Positions 1-6,985 of a DNA stretch of 49,151 nucleotides are shown here, piece after piece. Numbering within the stretch: the first letter of the stretch is position 1; the number at the start of each line of letters is the position of its first letter. The stretch is taken from NCBI GenBank assembly GCA_020722685.1, contig DYKH01000026.1:1-49151 (forward strand), in the 5' to 3' direction. Both the position numbers and the translations under genes were made by a program. This DNA is from Caldithrix sp. (lineage in GTDB: Bacteria > KSB1 > UBA2214 > DYKH01). The notes under the pieces were generated by a model. It was not told the origin of the DNA. It saw only the letters and a program-made list of their open reading frames with translations, and made no database searches.

Positions 1-1
1 T

Positions 2-340
2 GAGGAAAGACTCCGTCAGGAAAGCGCAGATCGTGAGGAAAGACTCCGTCAGGAAGAACGTGAGGATCGCCGCCAAAGGTGGATGCTGAAACATGGTTTT
101 AGCGTGGACCAGCCTCAGACAAAAGCGCAAGACCCAGGCGAAGATCGAAAAGTTGAAAAAATGCCAGGCGATTACAAAGCCTATGTTTTTCAGTTGCTTG
201 ATGAGTTCAGTGGAGAGATTGAGCTATCGAAGATAACCGAGTTGGTTAATAAAAACAAACGCGCTAATCTCGCTCACGGCGACGCCAAAGGTACTTGGCT
301 GAAATGGAAACAGGCTTGGCTACGTGGCGAGCGCCACTAA
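2..340 (+). CDS. C-terminal part of membrane/coiled-coil protein that continues from the window end
   Basis: This frame is open from the first codon and is the downstream part of the gene that starts at 48549. The first 55 bases equal the last 55, so the two pieces join into one frame of 295 codons. It begins with the 11-residue repeat ERLRQESADRE, an acidic/basic alternation typical of a long charged helix or coiled coil. It then runs into a non-repetitive tail of about 90 residues (RWMLKHGFSVDQPQ onward) that ends in a Trp-rich basic stretch. An ATG at 83 could give a short separate product, but it has no convincing ribosome binding site. The function of the tail is unknown; the coiled coil suggests oligomerisation. 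Confidence 0.75.
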   Translation, partial: EERLRQESADREERLRQEEREDRRQRWMLKHGFSVDQPQTKAQDPGEDRKVEKMPGDYKAYVFQLLDEFSGEIELSKITELVNKNKRANLAHGDAKGTWLKWKQAWLRGERH

Positions 341-345
341 TGCGC

Positions 346-511
346 GTGTCCACATGATTATGTTGAATTGTAGGCTGAACGGCTACGCTTGGACACAGAC
401 GGCTACCGATGGAAACGCGGCGGAGTGTCTGATTCGTGTCCGTGCGTAGCCGTGCGTGTCTATTATCGTGTCCAGACACGGCAAAGCGTAGCCGCTACGT
501 GTCCAGACACG
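346..511. repeat. Cluster of GTGTCC/GGACAC motifs, including two palindromic copies
   Basis: The 190 bases between two plus-strand genes hold at least seven GTGTCC or GTGTCT motifs or their complement: 346, 391 (reverse), 425, 436, 456, 468 and 499. Two are the identical 14-mer CGTGTCCAGACACG at 467-480 and 498-511, an imperfect palindrome repeated 31 bases apart (about three helical turns). GTAGCCG/GGCTAC motifs are interleaved. No open frame of interest crosses it. The density suggests a multi-site protein binding region, such as an operator array or a replication or partition origin. The sequence does not say which. Confidence 0.6.
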
Positions 512-531
512 CAAGAAAAAAGGATGTAAAA

Positions 532-729
532 ATGGAAATGTTGCTGCACCAGACGTTTTGTTTTCTTATCATTCTGTTTTACGCAGGCGGTCTTTTTGTG
601 TGGCCGCCAATCGAATACGCAAAAGAAATGAAGCCAGTGATGGTCAAGCAATTGCCACGGCTGATCCCATTAAGTAGTAACGGGATATTGACGCAAATCA
701 AAATGAATTACGGCGATAACGATATTTAA
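532..729 (+). CDS. Small membrane or secreted protein (65 aa)
   Basis: The ATG at 532 is preceded by AAAAGGATG, a usable ribosome binding site. An upstream in-frame ATG at 436 would read through the GTGTCC repeat cluster and is less likely. Residues about 5-25 are hydrophobic (FCFLIILFYAGGLFVW), so the product is a single-pass membrane or exported peptide with a short outside domain. It follows the 48549-340 membrane gene on the same strand and converges on the late genes; the two stop codons lie 11 bases apart. I do not recognise the family. Confidence 0.45.
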   Translation: MEMLLHQTFCFLIILFYAGGLFVWPPIEYAKEMKPVMVKQLPRLIPLSSNGILTQIKMNYGDNDI

Positions 730-740
730 GTGTAAATATC
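721..740. terminator. Short perfect stem-loop between convergent genes
   Basis: GATATTTA, AGTG loop, TAAATATC forms an 8-bp perfect stem exactly where the plus-strand gene (stop 727-729) and the minus-strand late block (stop 740-742) meet. It is AT-rich and lacks a clear T-tract, so it would be a weak bidirectional terminator at best. Confidence 0.35.
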
Positions 741-1093
741 TATGGGGTGTAACTTTTTCCGATCTTGCTCACGCCTTTCAGAACATTCTTATATGTAAGT
801 TTTGCGACCCAACTGGCAATGAGAACAAACAGCGGGTACAAAGTAGTGCCAAGCGCGGCAAGGGAGGTGGCTACTGCTTCGACCTGCCCGATCTCCACTG
901 TGTAGCCGAATGCGCGGATCACAATTACAGTCACGGCGGTCAGGACAATCAAGCCCAATCGCCAGTTATCCGCAGAGTCGTCGGGGAATGCTTTGGGAAA
1001 CCACAACTTGCCCAACTGGATCAGGAACGACACAGCCATACCTACCGCGCCGGACGCAAGCAGGGCAACAATCAAACCGTTTAGTATATCCAT
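740..1093 (-). CDS. Small membrane protein, holin-like candidate (117 aa)
   Basis: The protein has three hydrophobic segments (about residues 5-28, 45-63 and 80-100) and a basic C-terminal tail (YKNVLKGVSKIGKSYTP). Size, topology and position at the distal end of the late operon near an endolysin fit a phage holin, but holins share little sequence and I see no diagnostic motif. The ATG at 1093 follows an AGGAG sequence (read on the minus strand). It is the last gene of the minus-strand late block. Confidence 0.5.
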   Translation of the reverse strand: MDILNGLIVALLASGAVGMAVSFLIQLGKLWFPKAFPDDSADNWRLGLIVLTAVTVIVIRAFGYTVEIGQVEAVATSLAALGTTLYPLFVLIASWVAKLTYKNVLKGVSKIGKSYTP

Positions 1094-1129
1094 TTTCGAA
1101 TCTCCTTATTGTACCTGGCACACGCCAGT

Positions 1130-2056
1130 TTATAAATAACTTACAACAGTATCCGAAACGACTTTAGGGTCAAACGCTTCGCCTATCATCCGAGTCCGCC
1201 AGTCCTTTATTTCGTCATCCGATCTTGCGGCGCGGCTGATTAATTCGATTGTATCATCCCCTGAGAGTATATCCAGCGGGTACATAAGCAAATCCTTGTA
1301 ATCGGCAAAATGCTCCGAGAATTTGAAGTCATCCTCATTTGCCCCGTTGCGAGGCGGGACATCCTCAGCCATCATAATAGTCGGCTTTCCCATCGCAACC
1401 GCCATGTATGCGATTGTCTGATGTCCAACGATCACGTCATTTTCAGCGACCTGCGCGGCGGATTGCCCCAGGCTCGTTTCGGCATTGACAAAGTTTATCC
1501 CGTCAACACGGCGAAGCCCATTGGACTCCAGCGCGTGAATGTGCCTGACGGTAATCTCAAACTCGTTTTTTATCCTGCAAAGTTTCTCGAATGTCCTTTG
1601 GTTTATTTGCATGTCTAGCTTTGACAGAAAGCCTCTTTTTGTCGGATGGATCGGGGCGAATAGGATTTTTCTGAGGTTGGCTATTGGTTGAAAGTCGCGC
1701 CTTTCGCAATACGACCATCCAGCATTTATGATATGGTTCTTGATACCGACTCGCCTCAGTATTTCGATGTGTCCCGCGCTGCTCACAAACACGGCGCAAA
1801 TATACGGACTCTTTGGTACAAGCGTATCCCATCCGACGTTGGGGAGTGCCGCATGGGGATAAATGAACAGCCGCGCTTTGGCGCTCTTAAACCTGCTGCG
1901 AAACGCATTGACTCGCCCGCCTATGTCGTAGTCCATGAATATTGCGGATGCGCTGTTGGGTCCTGAAAATCTAAACCCGTCTCCGATCAATGCTTTTATG
2001 TATGCGTCCGCCTTGCCCTGGTGATTGTACACATAAGCTGTTTTAGGAAGTGTCAC
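1130..2056 (-). CDS. Probable GT-B-like glycosyl/glycerophosphotransferase family protein (308 aa)
   Basis: The C-terminal half has the look of a GT-B nucleotide-sugar domain. ILFAPIHPTKRGF starts the second Rossmann unit, AENDVIVGHQTIAYMAVAMG resembles the donor-binding loop with its small-residue helix, and GKPTIMM follows as in CDP-glycerol glycerophosphotransferases. The N-terminal half (AYVYNHQGKADAYI) is less familiar. Such enzymes in phages may decorate the virion, modify the host surface or modify DNA bases; nothing here decides. It lies among lysis-region genes at the end of the late operon, which favours a late role. The family call is from overall pattern only. Confidence 0.45.
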   Translation of the reverse strand: MTLPKTAYVYNHQGKADAYIKALIGDGFRFSGPNSASAIFMDYDIGGRVNAFRSRFKSAKARLFIYPHAALPNVGWDTLVPKSPYICAVFVSSAGHIEILRRVGIKNHIINAGWSYCERRDFQPIANLRKILFAPIHPTKRGFLSKLDMQINQRTFEKLCRIKNEFEITVRHIHALESNGLRRVDGINFVNAETSLGQSAAQVAENDVIVGHQTIAYMAVAMGKPTIMMAEDVPPRNGANEDDFKFSEHFADYKDLLMYPLDILSGDDTIELISRAARSDDEIKDWRTRMIGEAFDPKVVSDTVVSYL

Positions 2057-2065
2057 AGTTTAGCC

Positions 2066-2377
2066 TTAATATGACTCGTCATCTTTGACGTACTCGGAAA
2101 TTGCAGGCGGCTCTATTTCCTTCTCGCGCATTTTCAGGATAAGTACTTGGATGTAGTTTTCATACATCATCCGGAGCTTACGTTCCTTAGCCAGTTCCTT
2201 CTTCAACTCCAAAATATCGCTGTCCTGCTCTCCCATGCGCTTTTGCAAAGCGTCCACAACTTTTTGAAGTTCAGCAAGCGCTGTGGACTTTGCGGAAGTT
2301 GAGGCGGTTATCAGCGTCACTATGACGGCGATAACTGAAACCAATCCTGCGATGATTGCTACGATGTCATTGCCCAT
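2066..2377 (-). CDS. Single-pass membrane protein with coiled coil, spanin/lysis-accessory candidate (103 aa)
   Basis: One N-terminal membrane segment (about residues 4-25, IVAIIAGLVSVIAVIVTLIT) is followed by a heptad-rich helix (AELQKVVDALQKRMGE to LAKERKLRMM) and a short acidic tail. N-terminal anchor plus periplasmic coiled coil is the usual design of an i-spanin or Rz-like protein, and it lies beside a holin-like gene. Other small membrane proteins share this design, so this is a suggestion. Its start overlaps the end of the upstream gene by 11 bases. Confidence 0.45.
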   Translation of the reverse strand: MGNDIVAIIAGLVSVIAVIVTLITASTSAKSTALAELQKVVDALQKRMGEQDSDILELKKELAKERKLRMMYENYIQVLILKMREKEIEPPAISEYVKDDESY

Positions 2378-2609
2378 GCTTTAGCTCCACATACAAATTA
2401 AAGATGTTCTCAACTACCAACATCAGAATAAGACTCCAGCGCATCAGGAACCTGGCGCTTTCTCCAGCAAATCCGCAAAGAATATAGACATAAACAAGAG
2501 CCAACACAACTCTTGTTAGGACTGTTTCCCATCTGCGCCCACGACCGAACAGCAACGCAGACAAAAGCGCCAGTCCTATAATCACCTCACGTTCAGCGAA
2601 TGCGTTCAT
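2367..2609 (-). CDS. Small polytopic membrane protein, second holin-like candidate (80 aa)
   Basis: I start it at the ATG at 2609, which overlaps the TGA of the upstream gene (ATGA, 2606-2609). A longer reading from 2690 would run back into that gene. It carries three hydrophobic segments (IIGLALLSALLFG, VVLALVYVYILCGFA, SLILMLVVENIFNLYV) and a short charged C-terminus (ELKHGQ). Size and position next to the endolysin fit a holin. With the 740-1093 protein it could form a holin/antiholin-type pair, which is inference only. Confidence 0.5.
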   Translation of the reverse strand: MNAFAEREVIIGLALLSALLFGRGRRWETVLTRVVLALVYVYILCGFAGESARFLMRWSLILMLVVENIFNLYVELKHGQ

Positions 2610-3247
2610 GGCTTCATCACATCCGATATACTCCAGCCGCTCGGACTCCATCCGACTGGAAAGATGCTGACAAGAGATTTGTGCATCCATAGTTCCGTGC
2701 GTTTCAGCAATGGGAAGAACACATCGATGCCAGAAGTGACACGGTATATCTTACCTGCGGAGTTTATCGCAGTTGGATACCAGTACAACCAAGGATGGGA
2801 ATAGAAGTCGCCGACAAATGACGTTGCCGTATAAAGCGGGGCAACAAGCCGAATGTGTGTTTCTGTTTCCACATCCCACTCTACGAGATTGCCTCCGCCA
2901 ATAATCGATTCTGCATGGACTGTCTCGCGCTCAATGTCAATGTCTCTGGGCTGATCACCAGCAAGATTAATCCACATTGCCTGTGATGTCTTTGCGTATC
3001 TCTCGCCATCCTTGTTGTTTATCTCTTCAATTTTGCGCCAGACGGGGGGGAAGATTTTGATACTTGCACCAACACCAGTTCCAGCAGGTTTATCCTGCAT
3101 GTGGACAGCATCAGGATACAACGCCATTTCTTCGGGATCGACTCTTGACGGGTCGTGCTTGACCCGTGCGAATCTGCGCGCAGACTCTTGCGCCTTCCGT
3201 TCAGCGTATTCAATAGTTGCATCTTGATAAACCAAAGACAGCGGCAT
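2606..3247 (-). CDS. Unknown late protein (213 aa)
   Basis: The product is soluble with no signal peptide and no family I recognise. The first third is charged and helical (YAERKAQESARRFARVKH); the rest looks beta-rich with many aromatic residues (DFYSHPWLYWYP, HKSLVSIFPVGWSPSGWS). It overlaps the endolysin gene by one base upstream and the next gene by four bases downstream, so it is translationally coupled within the late operon. A tail-tip or baseplate accessory role is possible from position. Confidence 0.6.
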   Translation of the reverse strand: MPLSLVYQDATIEYAERKAQESARRFARVKHDPSRVDPEEMALYPDAVHMQDKPAGTGVGASIKIFPPVWRKIEEINNKDGERYAKTSQAMWINLAGDQPRDIDIERETVHAESIIGGGNLVEWDVETETHIRLVAPLYTATSFVGDFYSHPWLYWYPTAINSAGKIYRVTSGIDVFFPLLKRTELWMHKSLVSIFPVGWSPSGWSISDVMKP

Positions 3248-4977
3248 TACACCCTCCTGTCGTAATACACGGCGGGCAGTATTTCTTTTCCCGCCACATC
3301 CAGCAAAACAAGTTTCACGGACGGCGGATAAGTAACGGGAAGGTCAACAGGCGGTTCAACGGTCAAGACTTCTTCAACGTAAGTTACGCCTTTGTACGTC
3401 ATCGGAATCCAGCCTCTCGGATGTTTGACGAAGGTAACGCCAAAGTCGGCAGGCTTCAAGATGTTCTTGCCTGTCGAAACTTCCTCACTCTGGAATGTCT
3501 CACCTTTGGCGACTGAGCCGACTGCCGTGTTATACATTGAGGCGGTAGGTCGAATCGATGTATTGGCTACAATTTTATAATTCATCTTATCTTCTCCTGT
3601 CGGTGGTTCTAAGTTTATTGGTTTTGCGAAAATCATAATGTGATTTATTACTGGCGCTTCTGCGCCATCCGAACCTACGAAAAGTGGCTCGTTTGAAATT
3701 GCAGAGTTTCGGACTGACGAAGAAGAGCCTCCATCATTATTGCCAGCGTTCACTACATCGAATTCTAGCATGACTTTTGCCATTTCAAGGAATGTCAATC
3801 CGTGATTGAACACGTCATTCCCTTCCACAGACAACAGCGCAAACTTTCCGTCAGATGTCATGCCCGATGCGGTTCTAGCGTCTTTGGTGGTTCTGTCTTT
3901 GATTGCCTCATTGAATTTCCCATCCCATAGAATAATGCGGTCAAAGCCGACTGCATTGTAAACACTCGCCATAACGTGCGCATCAGGTGAGACTGAAACA
4001 CTGCCCAAATTCGACACGTTGATATAAGGGCGATTGTCTTTGATGTACTGAGGCTGTTGCATGTACTTGCCATTCGACGCCCACATTTCATTGCTTCGAT
4101 GGGCGGAGTCTTGCGAATCTGGCCATCCGCCTCCATTCGACACAATCTGAGCGCCGTACTTGTCCATTGCATATTCGGGCGTTCTATATCCGCAGTCGGA
4201 TATTTCAATTCTTGCCAGCGAAGTGTCAATCACATGGACAAAGCATTTTGCATTGAACCGCTCAATTATGTGAAGTTTCACACCTGCATGTGTTTCAATC
4301 ACCTTGTCATTATTCGGCTGGACAACGATGGGAGAGCCTTGTATCTTGAAGCGTTCCTTGAATTCAAGGATTCCGCCATTGTAATAGTTCAAGTCCACAG
4401 CCCCCTCTGTGCCGTATTTATTTGCGTCGCCACTTTCAGAAAATTGCCAGAACATCCATTTGCTCCAAGGAGCAGGAATCGTTGGTCCTACTGAATTGTA
4501 CGCAGCTATCCAAAGCTGATACTGCAAGAAATAGCCATGCAAAGACGAAGCGATATTATCTTTCCAATGCCAATAGCCTGTATAAATGCCAAGTTCTTTA
4601 TTCGGCATGAGTCGTTTTAATTCCTCAAGAAATACTTTGAGCATTTCGCCGTTTGCATTCACAACGCCCGTAAGTGCTTCAAAGTCAGCGAACAGAGGTA
4701 GCTCGCCCGTATCAAGCCCGATTGCATTAGCGCACAACTGCGCTTGATACTTTGCGCTTTCACGCGGGTCAAAGAACCAGTAAGCACCTCTCGGCATTCC
4801 TGCGGTCTTTGCATCCTTCCACGACTGGACAAAAGACGAGTCGATAAAATTTCTTTGACCGACACGAACAATCGTGCCGCTCACACCCGCGGACTTCATC
4901 TTTGCAAAGTCAATGTGACGGGCTGTCTCGGAATCATCTTCATAAAAACTTACGTCAGAAATTAATGCGTTTGCCAT
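3247..4977 (-). CDS. Endolysin-like protein: GH25 lysozyme plus phosphodiester-glycosidase-like domain (576 aa)
   Basis: Residues about 5-200 match glycoside hydrolase family 25 (Chalaropsis-type lysozyme): ISDVSFYED at the start, GTIVRVGQRNFIDSSF, AGMPRGAYWFF, then the acidic LPLFADFEAL strand, consistent with a muramidase. Residues about 215-440 look like the NAGPA/DUF2233 phosphodiester glycosidase fold, with SNGGGWPDSQ, RTASGMTSDG and VVNAGNNDGGSSSS. A C-terminal beta-rich segment (NYKIVANTSIRPTASMY onward) resembles an SH3-like cell-wall-binding domain. AAGGAG lies 5 bases upstream of the ATG. The middle domain is unusual in an endolysin. Confidence 0.8.
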   Translation of the reverse strand: MANALISDVSFYEDDSETARHIDFAKMKSAGVSGTIVRVGQRNFIDSSFVQSWKDAKTAGMPRGAYWFFDPRESAKYQAQLCANAIGLDTGELPLFADFEALTGVVNANGEMLKVFLEELKRLMPNKELGIYTGYWHWKDNIASSLHGYFLQYQLWIAAYNSVGPTIPAPWSKWMFWQFSESGDANKYGTEGAVDLNYYNGGILEFKERFKIQGSPIVVQPNNDKVIETHAGVKLHIIERFNAKCFVHVIDTSLARIEISDCGYRTPEYAMDKYGAQIVSNGGGWPDSQDSAHRSNEMWASNGKYMQQPQYIKDNRPYINVSNLGSVSVSPDAHVMASVYNAVGFDRIILWDGKFNEAIKDRTTKDARTASGMTSDGKFALLSVEGNDVFNHGLTFLEMAKVMLEFDVVNAGNNDGGSSSSVRNSAISNEPLFVGSDGAEAPVINHIMIFAKPINLEPPTGEDKMNYKIVANTSIRPTASMYNTAVGSVAKGETFQSEEVSTGKNILKPADFGVTFVKHPRGWIPMTYKGVTYVEEVLTVEPPVDLPVTYPPSVKLVLLDVAGKEILPAVYYDRRV

Positions 4978-5005
4978 GCTTCTCCTTATCTAATTACTCC
5001 TTTAT

Positions 5006-5030
5006 TGTCTGCCACATCCAATAGCAGACA
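5006..5030. other. Hairpin in the spacer between fibre and endolysin genes
   Basis: TGTCTGC and GCAGACA are perfect 7-base inverted repeats separated by 11 bases, within the 85-base gap upstream of the endolysin gene. There is no T-tract, so it could be an mRNA processing or stability element rather than a terminator. Confidence 0.3.
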
Positions 5031-5062
5031 TAAGACAATCAAAAGCGTTTCATTTTCCTTTG

Positions 5063-6979
5063 TTACCATCCTATTGTAGCGGAGACGATCAAACAATATC
5101 CAGATGTCATCGGCGCACTGTTATTGTAAGTAAACACTCGCAGATAACTAGAGCCAACGGTGAATGAGGATTGCAACATACTGCCTATGACAAAATCCTC
5201 ACGACCCGAACCAACTCCCGAAGTTGTTGAGGGTACTGGTATACGTATTAGCGTTTCACCTGACCCGCCAGTTACATCAACTAGATAAGCAACAACCCCG
5301 ACAGTCATTGATCCTCCTGCGATAATATATTTTGCGGATACTATTATCACAGTCGTAAATGAGCCAGTAGATGGAATACAAGTTGCCATATAATTCCAGA
5401 CAGACGGGAAACCAAACGGAGTCTCGATATTGCTCCAACTTATTGCACTCGGATTACCTGCGATTATATAATCTGTGTTTGGTACAGTCGTAATGGTTGT
5501 AACGCCTGAGCCATAGACACAACTCAATACATGGGCGTATTTTGTTGTTGTGTCTGTGAATTTGAGTTTGTATCCTTTTTGGATTATCCCCGTCACGTCC
5601 TGAGCGACTGTGAATGAATTGTTACTGACACGGGTTGGGGTTGACCATGAAACAGCATTCCAACCATCCGCGCCGCTATGCGTGTGCGGAGTTCCGTTGA
5701 TGTTATAGGTCGCACCTGTCGGGACGTTGAATCCAGCCTCATCAAGTTTGCCAAATTCTGCCCGCGTTGTTGTGCCTTTTGGTGTTCCGAAAAATGCCAC
5801 CTCTACGCCGTGATTAGTTGTCGTCAGTGCTTCGCTTGTGCGGATTATCACCCTTCCTAAAACAGATGTCCAACCGCCAGCATCATCAGTTCCTATGCCT
5901 TCAATACCGCCAAGTGTCTTTCCAGTAGCCACTGCTGTCTTGATGGCTCTTGTGCCACCAGCCCGAAGCATTCTGACTATCGGAGCAACGGTATCCCCAT
6001 AGGCAAACATTCTCAAACGTGTGGGGAGTTCATCACCTTTACCCACAAGATCAAGACCTTCTGATGTACCACCAGTGCCTTCTGGCACTCCACCAAGAGT
6101 TAGGACTTTATTTACGGCATCCCATGATGTTCCATCCATTCCTCCAAAAACACCATCATTATTGAATTGTACTTGTGTGTCGCTTCCCCCAGGAGTTCCA
6201 CCACCTCCACCTGCGAACATATTGCGTCCAAAACGCAAATCCACAAAATCACTATTACGTGATGTCTGCCTTCGTCCCTCTTGCACTTTGGTTTGACCGT
6301 AATACACGCGGACAGCGCCGCTCTCAAATATCGTGCCAGTCGGCGGCATGGGAATATCAGACAATACCTGCGCGTCAATGTCTACCTCATCGCCTTTGGT
6401 CTGAACAACATTGCCGTCCTTGTCTATGGTGATCAGCACAAAAGCGACTTTGCCTTCAGTTGTTGGGATGTGCGCGGATATATCAACATCCTGGCGGTCA
6501 ATCAGAAATCTTTCCGTGTCAGTCTCTACAATGCCCCGATACAAATCAACCATCATCCCGCCTGCGGACGACACGCCGATTCGCAACGGCAAATACGCCC
6601 GCAATTCGAGCATAAGCGGGTCCTCGCCAGTCCAGTGATAGCGGGAGGCGGGCGCATATCCGCCACGACTGACAATCGCAGAGTGAGCAGACGACATAGC
6701 CCGCTCTGACAAAACTTCATAATAGCCAGTCTCTTTGCCGTTGATTATTTGTCTGCCAACCCAAATATCTTTACCGTTTTGAGGCGGAACTTTTGAACAA
6801 AGCGCCTTGTACGGCTTGCCTTGAATTGTCACCCAAACAAGGCTGTTGTCATTAGCAACGTTCAAGACGCCCATGCCGTTACCCATAGTTGCGGCAATGT
6901 CATGGCGCGCGACTTGCCTGGATTTCAGGACGGTCTTGAATTTACGAGCCTGTTTGTTCAACATCGAAGTGTGTTTCAT
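5063..6979 (-). CDS. Tail fibre / receptor-binding structural protein (638 aa)
   Basis: The N-terminal 200 residues (PYKALCSKVPPQNGKDIWVGRQ) resemble phage baseplate/fibre attachment regions. At about residue 255 there is a glycine-rich linker, GGGGGTPGGSDTQVQFNNDG, a signature of many phage fibre proteins. Behind it come beta-rich Thr/Ser/Gly repeats and a shell-like C-terminal domain (from about residue 480) typical of receptor-binding tips. No catalytic motif or chaperone autoprotease is visible. It follows the tail-tip protein by 6 bases. Confidence 0.65.
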   Translation of the reverse strand: MKHTSMLNKQARKFKTVLKSRQVARHDIAATMGNGMGVLNVANDNSLVWVTIQGKPYKALCSKVPPQNGKDIWVGRQIINGKETGYYEVLSERAMSSAHSAIVSRGGYAPASRYHWTGEDPLMLELRAYLPLRIGVSSAGGMMVDLYRGIVETDTERFLIDRQDVDISAHIPTTEGKVAFVLITIDKDGNVVQTKGDEVDIDAQVLSDIPMPPTGTIFESGAVRVYYGQTKVQEGRRQTSRNSDFVDLRFGRNMFAGGGGGTPGGSDTQVQFNNDGVFGGMDGTSWDAVNKVLTLGGVPEGTGGTSEGLDLVGKGDELPTRLRMFAYGDTVAPIVRMLRAGGTRAIKTAVATGKTLGGIEGIGTDDAGGWTSVLGRVIIRTSEALTTTNHGVEVAFFGTPKGTTTRAEFGKLDEAGFNVPTGATYNINGTPHTHSGADGWNAVSWSTPTRVSNNSFTVAQDVTGIIQKGYKLKFTDTTTKYAHVLSCVYGSGVTTITTVPNTDYIIAGNPSAISWSNIETPFGFPSVWNYMATCIPSTGSFTTVIIVSAKYIIAGGSMTVGVVAYLVDVTGGSGETLIRIPVPSTTSGVGSGREDFVIGSMLQSSFTVGSSYLRVFTYNNSAPMTSGYCLIVSATIGW

Positions 6980-6985
6980 CGGTTA

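Noticed and set aside
1..55. True terminal direct repeats of a linear virion genome
   Set aside because: The 55-base identity lies within a 33-bp tandem repeat of a gene that is continuous across the ends, which is better explained by a circular assembly overlap.
436..531. Longer N-terminus for the 532 gene
   Set aside because: It would translate the GTGTCC repeat cluster; the ATG at 532 has the ribosome binding site.
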